Below are positions 51,577 to 60,579 of a stretch of 64,000 bases of DNA, one piece after another. Source of the DNA: Rhizobium mesoamericanum STM3625 (lineage in GTDB: Bacteria; Pseudomonadota; Alphaproteobacteria; Rhizobiales; Rhizobiaceae); contig NZ_HF536773.1 in the NCBI RefSeq assembly GCF_000312665.1, forward strand, positions 235,582 through 299,581, read 5' to 3'. Made by a program: the position numbers and the translations under genes. The notes beneath the pieces are model-generated. The model was not told the origin of the DNA. It was given only the letters and a program-made list of their open reading frames with translations, and ran no database searches. Position 1 is the stretch's first letter, and each line of letters begins with the position of its first letter.

Positions 51577-52299
51577 ATGACCAAGCCATTGGCAGAATTC
51601 AAATATATGAGCTTTGACGTCGTCGGGACGCTCATCGATTTCGAAGGTGGCCTGAAAACCTGCCTCAGCGAAATTGCAGCTGAGGCGAAGGTGATGATCG
51701 ATGGCGAGGAAGCTCTCTCGCTCTATCGAGCCGCGCGCTACGCTGACGATGCGGATCTGTTTCCCGATGATCTTGTGCGCGTCTATCTCGCCATCGCACC
51801 AAAACTCGGTTTGCCGGTCGACGAGAGCTACGGTCAGCGCCTGCGCGATTCCGCCAGGCGATGGAAAGCCTTTCCCGACAGTGCCGCAGCCCTGGCGCAG
51901 CTCGCCCGCAAATATCGGCTTATCGCCATGACGAACGCCCGCCGCTGGGCTTTCGAACATTTCTCGGCGGAACTTGGACATCCCTTCCATGCTGCCTTCA
52001 CCGCCGACGACACCGGCACGGAAAAGCCGGATCCAGCCTTCTTTCACCAGGTCTTCGACTTCGTATCCGGCGAAAACGCCGGCAAGGACGATATTCTCCA
52101 CGTGGCGCAGAGCCAGTACCACGATATCGGCGTGTCCCACCAGTTGGGGATGACAAACTGCTGGATCCAGCGCCGTCACGCGCAGGACGGCTACGGCGGC
52201 ACGATAGAGCCTAAGAGCTTCACGCAACCCGACTACCATTTCACGTCGATGGCGGCCTTCGCCTCGGCGGTGAAAGAGAGGCTGACCGAAAGACAATGA
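51577..52299 (+). CDS. Haloacid dehalogenase-like hydrolase
   Basis: 240 residues. MSFDVVGTLIDFEGG (motif I Asp at ~residue 14; VVGTL replaces the usual CYGTL), LIAMTNARR (motif II), DDTGTEKPDPAFFHQVFD with Lys, and HDIGVSHQLGMTNCWIQRRH. It is the third type II HAD protein in the window and the most divergent. Heads the ABC transporter operon (65 bases before the binding-protein gene), so it likely acts on the imported compound. Confidence 0.83.
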   Translation: MTKPLAEFKYMSFDVVGTLIDFEGGLKTCLSEIAAEAKVMIDGEEALSLYRAARYADDADLFPDDLVRVYLAIAPKLGLPVDESYGQRLRDSARRWKAFPDSAAALAQLARKYRLIAMTNARRWAFEHFSAELGHPFHAAFTADDTGTEKPDPAFFHQVFDFVSGENAGKDDILHVAQSQYHDIGVSHQLGMTNCWIQRRHAQDGYGGTIEPKSFTQPDYHFTSMAAFASAVKERLTERQ

Positions 52300-52364
52300 T
52301 CCAACCCGGGAAAGCTCGCAGCCAAGACGGGTATCCCATCAACCAACAGAAAAAGGGGAATGAA

Positions 52365-53975
52365 ATGACTGACAGAATTACAAACTGGACCGCCACCGAC
52401 GACGCATTGGTCGAGAATGCCATTCGCCGAGGTGCCACTCGCCGCGAACTACTCACCATGCTTCTGGCAGGCGGTGTCGCAATGTCGGCGGGCGGCCTGG
52501 TGCTCGGCCGGGCATCGAATGCCGTCGCGGCCACGCCCAAATCCGGCGGCAATCTGAAAGCAGCCGGTTGGTCGTCCTCGACTGCCGATACGCTGGATCC
52601 TGCCAAGGCATCGCTGTCGACGGACTATGTGCGCTGTTGCTCGCTCTACAATCGTCTGTCCTTCATCGATAAAGCCGGCGTGACGCAGATGGAACTCGCC
52701 GAGAGCATCGAAAGCAAGGACGCCAAGACCTGGACAATCAAGCTGCGCAAGGGCGTGACATTCCATGACGGCAAGGAGCTGACGGCCGACGATGTCATCT
52801 TCTCGCTCAAACGCCATCTCGATCCCGGCGTCGGCTCGAAAGTCGCCAAGATTGCCGCGCAGATGACCAGCTTCAAGGCAGTCGACAAGTCGACGGTCGA
52901 AATTACCCTGGCCGATCCGAATGCCGACCTGCCAACCATTCTCGCCTTGCACCACTTCATGATCGTCGCCAACGGCACGACCGATTTCTCGAAGGGCAAT
53001 GGCACCGGCGCTTTCGTTCTCGAAACCTTCGACCCGGGCAATCGCTCGGTCGTAGTGAAGAACAAGAACTACTGGAAATCCGGCCAGCCCTATCTCGACT
53101 CGTTCGAATTCTTTGCGATCAGTGATGACAATGCCCGCGTCAATGCGCTGCTTTCGGGGGACATTCACTACGCCGCTTCGATCAATCCGCGCGCCATGAA
53201 GCTGATTGACGGGCAGCAGGGCTTTACGCTTTCGAAAACGACCAGCGGCAACTATACCAATCTCAACATGCGCCTCGACATGACGCCCGGCAACAAGAAG
53301 GACTTCGTCGATGGCATGAAATGCCTGGTCAATCGCGAGCAGATCGTCAAGTCAGCCCTGCGCGGCCTCGGCGAAGTTGCCAATGATCAGCCCGTCTCCC
53401 CCGCCAGTATCTACCACAACAACGATCTGAAGCCTAAGGCCTTCGATCCCGACAAGGCGAAGTTCCATTTTCAAAAGGCGGGCGTGCTTGGACAATCCAT
53501 TCCGGTGATAGCCTCGGACGCTGCAACCTCGTCGATCGACATGGCGATGATCATCCAGGCGGCCGGCGCCGACATCGGCATGAAACTCGACGTCCAGCGC
53601 GTTCCCTCCGATGGCTATTGGGATAACTATTGGCTGAAAGCGCCCATCCATTTCGGCAATATCAATCCGCGCCCGACGCCGGACATCCTGTTTTCGCTTC
53701 TTTATGCTTCGAATGCACCGTGGAACGAAAGCCAGTACAAGTCGGAAAAATTCGACAAGATGCTTGTCGAAGCACGCGGCTTGCTGGATCAGGCCAAGCG
53801 CAAGCAGATCTACGCCGAAATGCAGGTGATGATTGCTGAAGAAGCAGGTACCATCATCCCGGCCTATATCTCGAATGTGGATGCACTTTCGAGCAAGGTG
53901 CACGGATTGGAAGCCAACCCGCTCGGTGGCATGATGGGCTATGCAATGGCGGAGTATTTGTGGCTCGACGCCTAG
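52365..53975 (+). CDS. ABC transporter periplasmic binding protein, peptide/opine family (SBP_bac_5)
   Basis: 536 residues, a large family 5 extracytoplasmic binding protein. A Tat-type signal is visible (GATRRELLTMLLAGGVAMSAGG with the twin Arg), with cleavage probably after SNAVAA. KSGGNLKAAGWSSSTADTLDPAKAS and RKGVTFHDGKELTADDVIFSLKR are the classic family segments. Family members bind peptides, opines, or nickel-like complexes; the partners here are two permeases and a fused ATPase. AAGGGG precedes ATG 52365. Confidence 0.92.
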   Translation: MTDRITNWTATDDALVENAIRRGATRRELLTMLLAGGVAMSAGGLVLGRASNAVAATPKSGGNLKAAGWSSSTADTLDPAKASLSTDYVRCCSLYNRLSFIDKAGVTQMELAESIESKDAKTWTIKLRKGVTFHDGKELTADDVIFSLKRHLDPGVGSKVAKIAAQMTSFKAVDKSTVEITLADPNADLPTILALHHFMIVANGTTDFSKGNGTGAFVLETFDPGNRSVVVKNKNYWKSGQPYLDSFEFFAISDDNARVNALLSGDIHYAASINPRAMKLIDGQQGFTLSKTTSGNYTNLNMRLDMTPGNKKDFVDGMKCLVNREQIVKSALRGLGEVANDQPVSPASIYHNNDLKPKAFDPDKAKFHFQKAGVLGQSIPVIASDAATSSIDMAMIIQAAGADIGMKLDVQRVPSDGYWDNYWLKAPIHFGNINPRPTPDILFSLLYASNAPWNESQYKSEKFDKMLVEARGLLDQAKRKQIYAEMQVMIAEEAGTIIPAYISNVDALSSKVHGLEANPLGGMMGYAMAEYLWLDA

Positions 53976-54067
53976 CGGCCATTGAACCTCCCCGGGCGGC
54001 GCAAAGTCCGGGGATCTCCGTCTTGCGAACGCCGTTCGTTTCACAGATCACCGCAGGAGCACTGTCT

Positions 54068-55018
54068 TTGAGATACGAGGTCTCCGTTCTTGTCCTAAAC
54101 CGGCTTTTCATTGCGATCATCTCCTTGCTGATCGTATCTTTCGCCGTCTTTTTCGCGACCAGCATGCTGCCGGGAGATACTGCCTCCATCCTGCTCGGCC
54201 AGGCGGCCACGCCGGAAGCAGTTGCAGGTCTGCGCAGGGCGATGCATCTCGACGAGCCCGCGATCCTGCGGTTCCTGGAATGGCTTTTTGGCCTGATGAA
54301 GGGTGACCTTGGCACCTCCTATGCCAACAACATGCCGGTTGCGGAGCTGATTGGCCGCCGCCTGCTGGCAACGCTGGAACTGGCCGCCATCACAACGCTC
54401 GTTTCGGTCCCGCTTGCACTCCTGCTTGGCATTACCTCGGCCATGCTTCGCGGCTCCTATTATGATCGGCTCGTAACCGTCATCTCGATCGGCGTCATAT
54501 CGGTGCCCGAATTCATGGTCGCGACGCTCGCCGTTCTACTATTTGCAGTCTATCTGCGCTGGCTGCCGGCATTGTCTTCGACGAGCGAGGCCCATACGCT
54601 CTTCGACCTGCTGAAAATCTATGCCATGCCGGTCATTACGCTCACCTTCGTCATTTCGGCGCAAATGATCCGCATGACCCGGGCAGCGCTCATCGAAACG
54701 CTGAAGACCCCTTACGTCGAAATGGCCCTCCTCAAGGGCGCCTCGCGCGGTCGCATGGTGTTCAGACATGCATTGCCCAATGCACTGGGGCCCATCGTCA
54801 ATGCGATCGCGCTTTCGCTCTCCTATCTCGTCGGCGGCGTGATCATCGTCGAGACTATCTTCAACTATCCAGGAATCGCCAAGCTGATGGTGGATGCAGT
54901 CGCGACCCGTGATCTCCCACTCATCCAAAGCTGCGCAATGATCTTCTGTCTTGGTTATCTCCTGTTGATCACCGCCGCCGACATCATCGCAATCCTGTCA
55001 AATCCGAGGCTGCGATGA
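54068..55018 (+). CDS. ABC transporter permease (DppB type)
   Basis: 316 residues, the normal length, with about six membrane helices and the EAA loop EMALLKGASRGRMVFRHALPNALGPI near the C-terminus. The start is set at TTG 54068: AGGAG (54055-54059) lies eight bases upstream, and the usual N-terminus (LVLNRLFIAIISLLIVSFAVFFATSMLPGD) begins right after. A longer in-frame start at GTG 53960 overlaps the previous gene and adds 36 unlikely residues. Overlaps the second permease gene by ATGA. Confidence 0.88.
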   Translation: MRYEVSVLVLNRLFIAIISLLIVSFAVFFATSMLPGDTASILLGQAATPEAVAGLRRAMHLDEPAILRFLEWLFGLMKGDLGTSYANNMPVAELIGRRLLATLELAAITTLVSVPLALLLGITSAMLRGSYYDRLVTVISIGVISVPEFMVATLAVLLFAVYLRWLPALSSTSEAHTLFDLLKIYAMPVITLTFVISAQMIRMTRAALIETLKTPYVEMALLKGASRGRMVFRHALPNALGPIVNAIALSLSYLVGGVIIVETIFNYPGIAKLMVDAVATRDLPLIQSCAMIFCLGYLLLITAADIIAILSNPRLR

Positions 55019-55866
55019 CGACGAAAAGCTTGGCTCCCCGCACTCCATCCATGTTTGGTTACAACGTTAGCCTCGTTGGCGTCGTCGCCTTCGCCGTCAT
55101 TCTCGGCTGGACGATCGTCGCCCTCTTTGCGCCCTATATCATCCCCTACTCCGTCGGCGACATCGTCGATACGGATTATTTTGGCCCGATCAGCCGGCAA
55201 CTATGGCTGGGCTCGGACTATCTCGGCCGTGATATGCTCTCGCGCGTCTTGATGGGCGCACGCTATACGGTTGGCATCTCGCTGGCCGCGGTCGCGCTAT
55301 GCTGCCTTTGTGGTGTGACGCTTGGCATGATCGCGGCTGTTATGGGTGGATGGTTCGACACGATCCTGAGCCGTTTTCTCGATGCTCTGAACTCCATTCC
55401 AAGCAAGCTTTTCGGCTTGGTCGTCGTTGCCGCCGTCGGCTCGTCCATTCCGGTGCTGATCATCACACTCGCCGTCATTTATACGCCCGGTGCCTATCGC
55501 TTCGCCCGCGCGCTCGCGGTCAACATCAACTCAATGGATTTCATCACCGTTGCGCGCACTCGTGGTGAGCGGGTCGGCTACATCATCGGGTCGGAAATTT
55601 TGCCGAACATTATTCGCCCCGTTCTGGCGGATTTCGGCCTACGCTTCGTCTTTGTCGTTCTCCTCTTGTCAGGCCTTTCCTTTCTCGGCCTCGGACTGCA
55701 GCCGCCCTATGCCGACTGGGGAGCGCTAGTGCGCGAAAATATCGGCGGTCTGCCCTTCGCTGCACCGGCCGTGATCGTGCCTTCCTTTGCCATTGCCAGT
55801 CTCACCATCAGCGTCAACCTGCTGATCGACAACTTGCCGCGCCGGATCAGGGACAGGAGTGCATGA
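55015..55866 (+). CDS. ABC transporter permease (DppC type)
   Basis: 283 residues with an N-terminal helix followed by the periplasmic WLGSDYLGRDMLSRVLMGARYT segment typical of DppC-type permeases, and the EAA loop region DFITVARTRGERVGYIIGSEILPNIIRP. Pairs with the DppB-type protein to form the pore in the inner membrane. ATGA overlaps join it to both neighbouring genes, so all three are translationally coupled. Confidence 0.92.
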   Translation: MTTKSLAPRTPSMFGYNVSLVGVVAFAVILGWTIVALFAPYIIPYSVGDIVDTDYFGPISRQLWLGSDYLGRDMLSRVLMGARYTVGISLAAVALCCLCGVTLGMIAAVMGGWFDTILSRFLDALNSIPSKLFGLVVVAAVGSSIPVLIITLAVIYTPGAYRFARALAVNINSMDFITVARTRGERVGYIIGSEILPNIIRPVLADFGLRFVFVVLLLSGLSFLGLGLQPPYADWGALVRENIGGLPFAAPAVIVPSFAIASLTISVNLLIDNLPRRIRDRSA

Positions 55867-57524
55867 CGTTGGCCAACCTCGTTGAAATCAAGAATCTGAA
55901 GGTTGAGGCGACGACCGACTCCGGGCGTATCGTCGAGATCATCAAGGGCGTCAGTTTCAATATCGCCAAGGGCGAGATTGTCGCACTCATCGGCGAAAGC
56001 GGCTCTGGCAAGACAACGATCGCGCTGACGCTCATGGGGCATGCGCGGGAGGGCTGCCGCATCTCCGGGGGCACCGTCCAAGTCGATGGGCAGGATATGG
56101 CTGCCCTTTCCGAGAGTAAACGTTCGAAGGTCCGTGGCACCACGGTCGCCTATATTCCGCAAAGCGCGGCGGCCGCTTTCAACCCAGCAACAAAGATCAT
56201 GGAGCAGGTGATCGAGGTCACCCGTATTCACCGGTTGATGTCACCCGAACGGGCTCGCAAGCGCGCGATCGAGCTCTTCCGGGCGCTGTCGCTGCCAAAT
56301 CCGGAGACGATTGGCGAACGATACCCGCATCAGGTCTCGGGAGGTCAGTTGCAGCGGCTTGCGGCGGCCATGGCCCTGATCGGCGAGCCGAAGCTGATCA
56401 TATTCGATGAACCGACCACTGCACTCGACGTGACGACGCAAATCGACGTGCTGAAAGCGTTCAAGTCCGTCATCCGTGCCGGCGACATTGCCGGCGTCTA
56501 CGTTTCGCATGATCTGGCGGTCGTCGCACAGATCGCCGATCGGATTGCCGTGCTTAAGGGCGGCGAAATCCAGGAAATGGCGGAGACGGAAACGATCCTG
56601 AGACGGCCGAGCCATCCCTATACGCGCGAGCTGCTGGCCGCGGTCGAGCCGAAACAGGCCTTCCGCAGCAGCGGCCCGGATCGCTCGATCGCGCCGGTGC
56701 TGAGCATCGATGGTCTGATAGCGGGCTATGGCGATATCCAGGCCAACGGTCTGCCGGCTGTGTGCGCGGTTCAATCCGTGAGCCTTGCGGTGGCGAAGGG
56801 CAGAAATCTCGGCATTATCGGCGAATCCGGATGTGGAAAATCCACACTGGCGCGGGCAATCGCCGGCATACTGCCTGCAGTGTCAGGCACCATCGGCTTC
56901 AACGGGAACGAGATGAACTGCGCCGCGAAATTGCGCACGCGCGATCAATTGCGCGAGATGCAGATCGTCTTTCAATATGCCGACACCGCGCTCAATCCGG
57001 CAAAATCGATCGCTGATATTCTCGAGCGGCCTCTGACTTTTTATCATGGGATGGACCGCAAGGCTCGAGCGGCCAGGGTCAACGAGTTGCTTGACATGGT
57101 GCAATTGCCCCGCGCGCTTCGCTATCGCTATCCGTCGGAATTGTCAGGCGGGCAGAAGCAGCGCGTGAATTTCGCTCGCGCGCTTGCTGCAGAGCCGCGC
57201 CTGATCATCTGCGATGAAATTACCTCTGCGCTCGACACTGTCGTTGCCGCGGCGATCATCGACCTGCTCAAGGACCTGCAGCGTGAACTGCATTTGTCCT
57301 ACATCTTCATCAGCCACGATCTATCGGTCGTCGAGGCGATCTGCGACGAGATCGTCGTGATGTATGGGGGCAGAAAAGTCGAACAGATCACACGCGAAGC
57401 CGCAAATGCGCCCCGCCACCCCTATTCCCAGCTGCTGTTCGGATCCGTTCCGAAGCTTGATCCGACTTGGCTCGACAATCTCATCCAGGACCCGGAACTC
57501 AAGCGTGAGTATGGCCATGGCTAG
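55863..57524 (+). CDS. ABC transporter ATPase, two fused domains (DppD-DppF type)
   Basis: 553 residues: two complete ATPase domains. Domain 1: Walker A GESGSGKTT (~residues 42-50), signature VSGGQLQR, Walker B LIIFDEP. Domain 2: Walker A GESGCGKST (~322-330), signature LSGGQKQR, Walker B LIICDEI. The linker has the oligopeptide-type HPYTRELLAAVEP sequence. It fuses the two subunits that are separate in the Dpp system. Last gene of the transport operon; the lrp gene converges 29 bases away. Confidence 0.92.
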   Translation: MTLANLVEIKNLKVEATTDSGRIVEIIKGVSFNIAKGEIVALIGESGSGKTTIALTLMGHAREGCRISGGTVQVDGQDMAALSESKRSKVRGTTVAYIPQSAAAAFNPATKIMEQVIEVTRIHRLMSPERARKRAIELFRALSLPNPETIGERYPHQVSGGQLQRLAAAMALIGEPKLIIFDEPTTALDVTTQIDVLKAFKSVIRAGDIAGVYVSHDLAVVAQIADRIAVLKGGEIQEMAETETILRRPSHPYTRELLAAVEPKQAFRSSGPDRSIAPVLSIDGLIAGYGDIQANGLPAVCAVQSVSLAVAKGRNLGIIGESGCGKSTLARAIAGILPAVSGTIGFNGNEMNCAAKLRTRDQLREMQIVFQYADTALNPAKSIADILERPLTFYHGMDRKARAARVNELLDMVQLPRALRYRYPSELSGGQKQRVNFARALAAEPRLIICDEITSALDTVVAAAIIDLLKDLQRELHLSYIFISHDLSVVEAICDEIVVMYGGRKVEQITREAANAPRHPYSQLLFGSVPKLDPTWLDNLIQDPELKREYGHG

Positions 57525-57553
57525 CCAGATACCGCCCATACCGTTGGCGGCTG

Positions 57554-58030
57554 CTACATGGGAAACAGGCTCGTCAAGGGCATGTGCGCCTTGACGATCG
57601 GCGACTTGAGCACCACGAAGCTGAAATACTTGTCAATGCCGATATCCATGTCGGTGAGGCGCTCCATGATCGTCTGATATTCTCCGATACCGGCCGTCAC
57701 AAACTTCAGCATGTAATCATAGCCACCTGAGACGAGATGGCATTCGACGACCTGATCGACCTTCTCCACTGCCGAGAGAAAACGTGCGAAGTCAATCTGT
57801 CGGTGGTTCTTGAGCGTGACTTCCGTAAACACGGTCAGCGTCTGGCCGAGTTTCCCGATATTGATCTGGGCCGAATATCCCTCGATATAGCCTTCCTGCT
57901 GCAATTTCTTGACCCGCATCAGACAGGGGCTCGGCGACAGGTTGACCAGTTCCGCCAATTCGACATTGGTGATACGGCCGTTCTTCTGAAGTTCGTACAG
58001 AATCTTGATGTCGATACGGTCGAGCTTCAT
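57554..58030 (-). CDS. Lrp/AsnC family transcriptional regulator
   Basis: 158 residues, normal length. The N-terminal helix-turn-helix is LDRIDIKILYELQKNGRITNVELAELVNLSPSPCLMRVKKLQQEGYI (~residues 3-49), followed by the RAM ligand-binding/octamer domain (VVECHLVSGGYDYMLKFVT). Members respond to amino acids and often activate the divergent catabolic gene. It is divergent from the DAO oxidase gene at 58255, across clustered TTATGCTG motifs, and converges with the ABC transporter operon. Confidence 0.93.
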   Translation of the reverse strand: MKLDRIDIKILYELQKNGRITNVELAELVNLSPSPCLMRVKKLQQEGYIEGYSAQINIGKLGQTLTVFTEVTLKNHRQIDFARFLSAVEKVDQVVECHLVSGGYDYMLKFVTAGIGEYQTIMERLTDMDIGIDKYFSFVVLKSPIVKAHMPLTSLFPM

Positions 58031-58059
58031 GGCAGATCTTTCCCATATAAGGCGGCATT

Positions 58060-58229
58060 TTATGCTGCGAAATTTCCCGGATCGAGCATAACACCATGCT
58101 TCGTCTTTGCTATTTCATTCTGCACGAATTGGTCCAGCACATTAGGCCGCTTGGCTCACCACGGGCAGAATCTTATGCTGCATGACCCTGTTGTGCGGCA
58201 GCTTCATGTCCGATCATTTCGTTATGCTG
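58060..58229. promoter_or_regulatory. Clustered TTATGCTG motifs in lrp-DAO divergent promoter region
   Basis: TTATGCTG occurs at 58060-58067, 58173-58180 and 58222-58229, and its 7-base inverse AGCATAA at 58085-58091, all within the 224-base gap between lrp and the DAO gene. The inverted pair 58060/58085 forms a TTATGCT...AGCATAA repeat. Several similar sites around a promoter are what Lrp-type octamers bind. The last copy is 25 bases from the DAO start. Confidence 0.55.
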
Positions 58230-58254
58230 TCGGCTCGAAAGGAGACACGCATCC

Positions 58255-59580
58255 ATGCCCGCACCGCTTACCCTTGTCGAAAACTCTCCGGAATTTCCGG
58301 CCTCTGCCGACGTCGTCGTCATCGGTGCCGGTATTGTCGGCGTTTTTGCAGCCTATTATCTGGCGAAGCGGGGACTCAAAGTCGTTCTCCTCGAAAAAGG
58401 TCGCGTCGGTGCCGAACAATCCAGCCGCAACTGGGGCTGGTGCCGGCAGCAGAACCGTGACGCCCGGGAATTGCCGATGGCGACGAAGAGCCTCGACCTC
58501 TGGGACCAGTTCGCCGCGGAAACCGGGGAAAATACCGGCTTTCGCCGCTGCGGCCTCTTTTACCTGAGCAACAATGAGGAAGAGTTAGCCGGGTGGGCAC
58601 GCTGGCGCGACTTTGCGCGCGATGTCGGTGTGACGACGCATATGCTTGATTCAGGTCAAGCCAGCGAGCGCGGCAAGGCGACCGGTCGCATCTGGAAGGG
58701 CGGCGTCTTTTCACCGACAGATGGCATTGCCGATCCGGCCAACGCCGCCCCTGCGGTCGCTCGCGCCCTGATAAAACTGGGGGGCTGCCTGCGCCAGAAT
58801 TGCGCGGCTCGCGGCATAGAAACCGAAGGCGGAAAACTTTCCGCCGTCGTGACCGAGGAAGGCACGATCAGAACAAGAACTGCCATCCTGTCAGGAGGCG
58901 CCTGGGCTTCGTCCTTCTGCCGCCAGCTCGGTATCCGCTTCCCGCAGGCGTCGATCCGCTCGTCGATCCTTTCGGTCAGCGCTGGCGACGGCGAACTTCC
59001 GGATGCTCTCCATACCGCCCATGTTTCGGTGACGCGCAGGGGCGACGGTGGCCATACGCTCGCCATCAGCGGACGTGGCCGCGTCGATCCCACGCCCCAG
59101 AACATGCGGTTCGCAGCACAGTTTCTGCCGATGTTCATTCGTCGCTGGCGCTCCCTTTCCGTCGGGGGTTTCGAGGGCTTTCGCAGCGGCCATGAAAACC
59201 TCTCGCGCTGGCGCCTGGATCGGCCGACGCCAATGGAGCGGATGCGCATCCTCGATCCGGCTGCCGACAAGGCCACGATCAGCATTACCTATGACCGCGC
59301 GGTCGAATTGCTGCCGGCGATCAAAAACCGCCGCATCACCGCCAGTTGGGCCGGCTATATCGATTCGACGCCGGACGGCGTGCCGGGCATTGGCGAGATC
59401 GCACGCATACCAGGCTTGGTGCTGGCGGCCGGTTTCAGCGGTCACGGTTTCGGGATCGGACCGGGAGCCGGCCATCTGATTGCTGATATCGTCACCGGAG
59501 CCGCTCCGATTGTTGACGCAAAGCCCTATCACCCCGACCGTTTCTCGCAATCCGCGTGGGGTAAGGTGGCGGACTTCTGA
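58255..59580 (+). CDS. FAD-dependent oxidoreductase (DAO family; opine/D-hydroxyproline-oxidase-like)
   Basis: 441 residues. FAD site DVVVIGAGIVGVFAAYYLAKRG, LLEKGRVGAEQSSRNWGWCRQQNRD and C-terminal PGLVLAAGFSGHGFGIGPGAGHLIADIVTG. The SRNWGW(C)RQQ and closing motifs resemble the beta subunits of opine oxidases (OoxB, NoxB) and D-hydroxyproline dehydrogenases. AAAGGAG precedes the ATG. It is divergent from lrp, and the other subunits expected for such an enzyme (an FAD/2Fe-2S protein and a small ferredoxin-like one) lie at 60580-62270 on the other strand. Confidence 0.87.
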   Translation: MPAPLTLVENSPEFPASADVVVIGAGIVGVFAAYYLAKRGLKVVLLEKGRVGAEQSSRNWGWCRQQNRDARELPMATKSLDLWDQFAAETGENTGFRRCGLFYLSNNEEELAGWARWRDFARDVGVTTHMLDSGQASERGKATGRIWKGGVFSPTDGIADPANAAPAVARALIKLGGCLRQNCAARGIETEGGKLSAVVTEEGTIRTRTAILSGGAWASSFCRQLGIRFPQASIRSSILSVSAGDGELPDALHTAHVSVTRRGDGGHTLAISGRGRVDPTPQNMRFAAQFLPMFIRRWRSLSVGGFEGFRSGHENLSRWRLDRPTPMERMRILDPAADKATISITYDRAVELLPAIKNRRITASWAGYIDSTPDGVPGIGEIARIPGLVLAAGFSGHGFGIGPGAGHLIADIVTGAAPIVDAKPYHPDRFSQSAWGKVADF

Positions 59581-59638
59581 AACGGCTCGTCAATCCTAGA
59601 CTCCTCCGGCAACCGAACCAAGGACGCGGAAATTCCAG

Positions 59639-60547
59639 ATGCAAGCCCGTCAGCTCGAAGTCTTTTGCATGCTCATGCGATGTGGGACGGTGACCGGCGC
59701 TGCCGCCATGCTCAACATCACGCAGCCGGCACTCAGCCAGATCTTGCTGCATGCGGAAGACCAGCTGGGGTTCAAGCTCTTCAATCGCGTGCGAGGCAAG
59801 CTGGTTCCCACCCGGGAGGCCGAAGAACTTTATCCGGAAGCCTGGCGCATCTTTTCCGAGCTCGGAGCGCTTAGACGCCGAACGACCGACATGCGCTTCG
59901 GGCGGACTGGACTGATCAGGATCGCAGCCACGACGCCACCTGCCATGTCGATCGTACCGAAGGCGCTTCTCGCCTTCAGGACGACCTACCCGGATATCGT
60001 CGTCCGCTCTCTGATCGCTCCGCTGATTAACGTCGTGGATATGATCCGCAATGGCGACGCCCCGCTCGGCATCGTCATGAACAATATAGCGCGGCCTGGT
60101 ATTGATGTCGAAACCCTCGGATATGCTGAACTTGTTTGTATCGTGCCGGAGGGGCACCATCTTGCCGCGCGCGACAGCATTACATTTGCCAATCTTCAGA
60201 ACGAGACGCTGATTTCCTACCGCGCCGATACCCTCCCCGGTCAGCTCCTTGCCAATGCCGCAGCTTCGGAAAATCAGTCGTTCAATCCCGCGATCGAAAT
60301 CGATATCTCCATTACCGCCTTGCCGTTTGTCCGTAACGGCTTTGGCGTCGCGATCGTGGATGGCCTCCTGCCGTGGGAACAGTTTCCCGGCCTCCTGCGT
60401 CGGCCGCTTCTGCCACGAAAGACGGTTCCAATCGCGCTGCTGACCAGCCGGGACCGTCCTTTGACTGGCAGTCACCTTGCCATACGCGACTATCTGCGCG
60501 AGGCCTGTGCCGTCGTGTTGAAGGATGGCGAAGCGCAATGGGGATAA
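59639..60547 (+). CDS. LysR-type transcriptional regulator
   Basis: 302 residues. Helix-turn-helix FCMLMRCGTVTGAAAMLNITQPALSQILLHAEDQLG (~residues 9-45), followed by a LysR ligand-binding domain (IRIAATTPPAMSIVPKALLAF, FVRNGFGVAIVDGLLP). The motifs resemble the opine/nopaline-type regulators (NocR, OccR group) found beside opine oxidase genes. Located 58 bases after the DAO gene on the same strand, and converges with the FAD/2Fe-2S gene at 60580; either set may be its target. Confidence 0.92.
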   Translation: MQARQLEVFCMLMRCGTVTGAAAMLNITQPALSQILLHAEDQLGFKLFNRVRGKLVPTREAEELYPEAWRIFSELGALRRRTTDMRFGRTGLIRIAATTPPAMSIVPKALLAFRTTYPDIVVRSLIAPLINVVDMIRNGDAPLGIVMNNIARPGIDVETLGYAELVCIVPEGHHLAARDSITFANLQNETLISYRADTLPGQLLANAAASENQSFNPAIEIDISITALPFVRNGFGVAIVDGLLPWEQFPGLLRRPLLPRKTVPIALLTSRDRPLTGSHLAIRDYLREACAVVLKDGEAQWG

Positions 60548-60579
60548 AAATCGTCCCCATTGGGTCAAAGCGAACCTGA

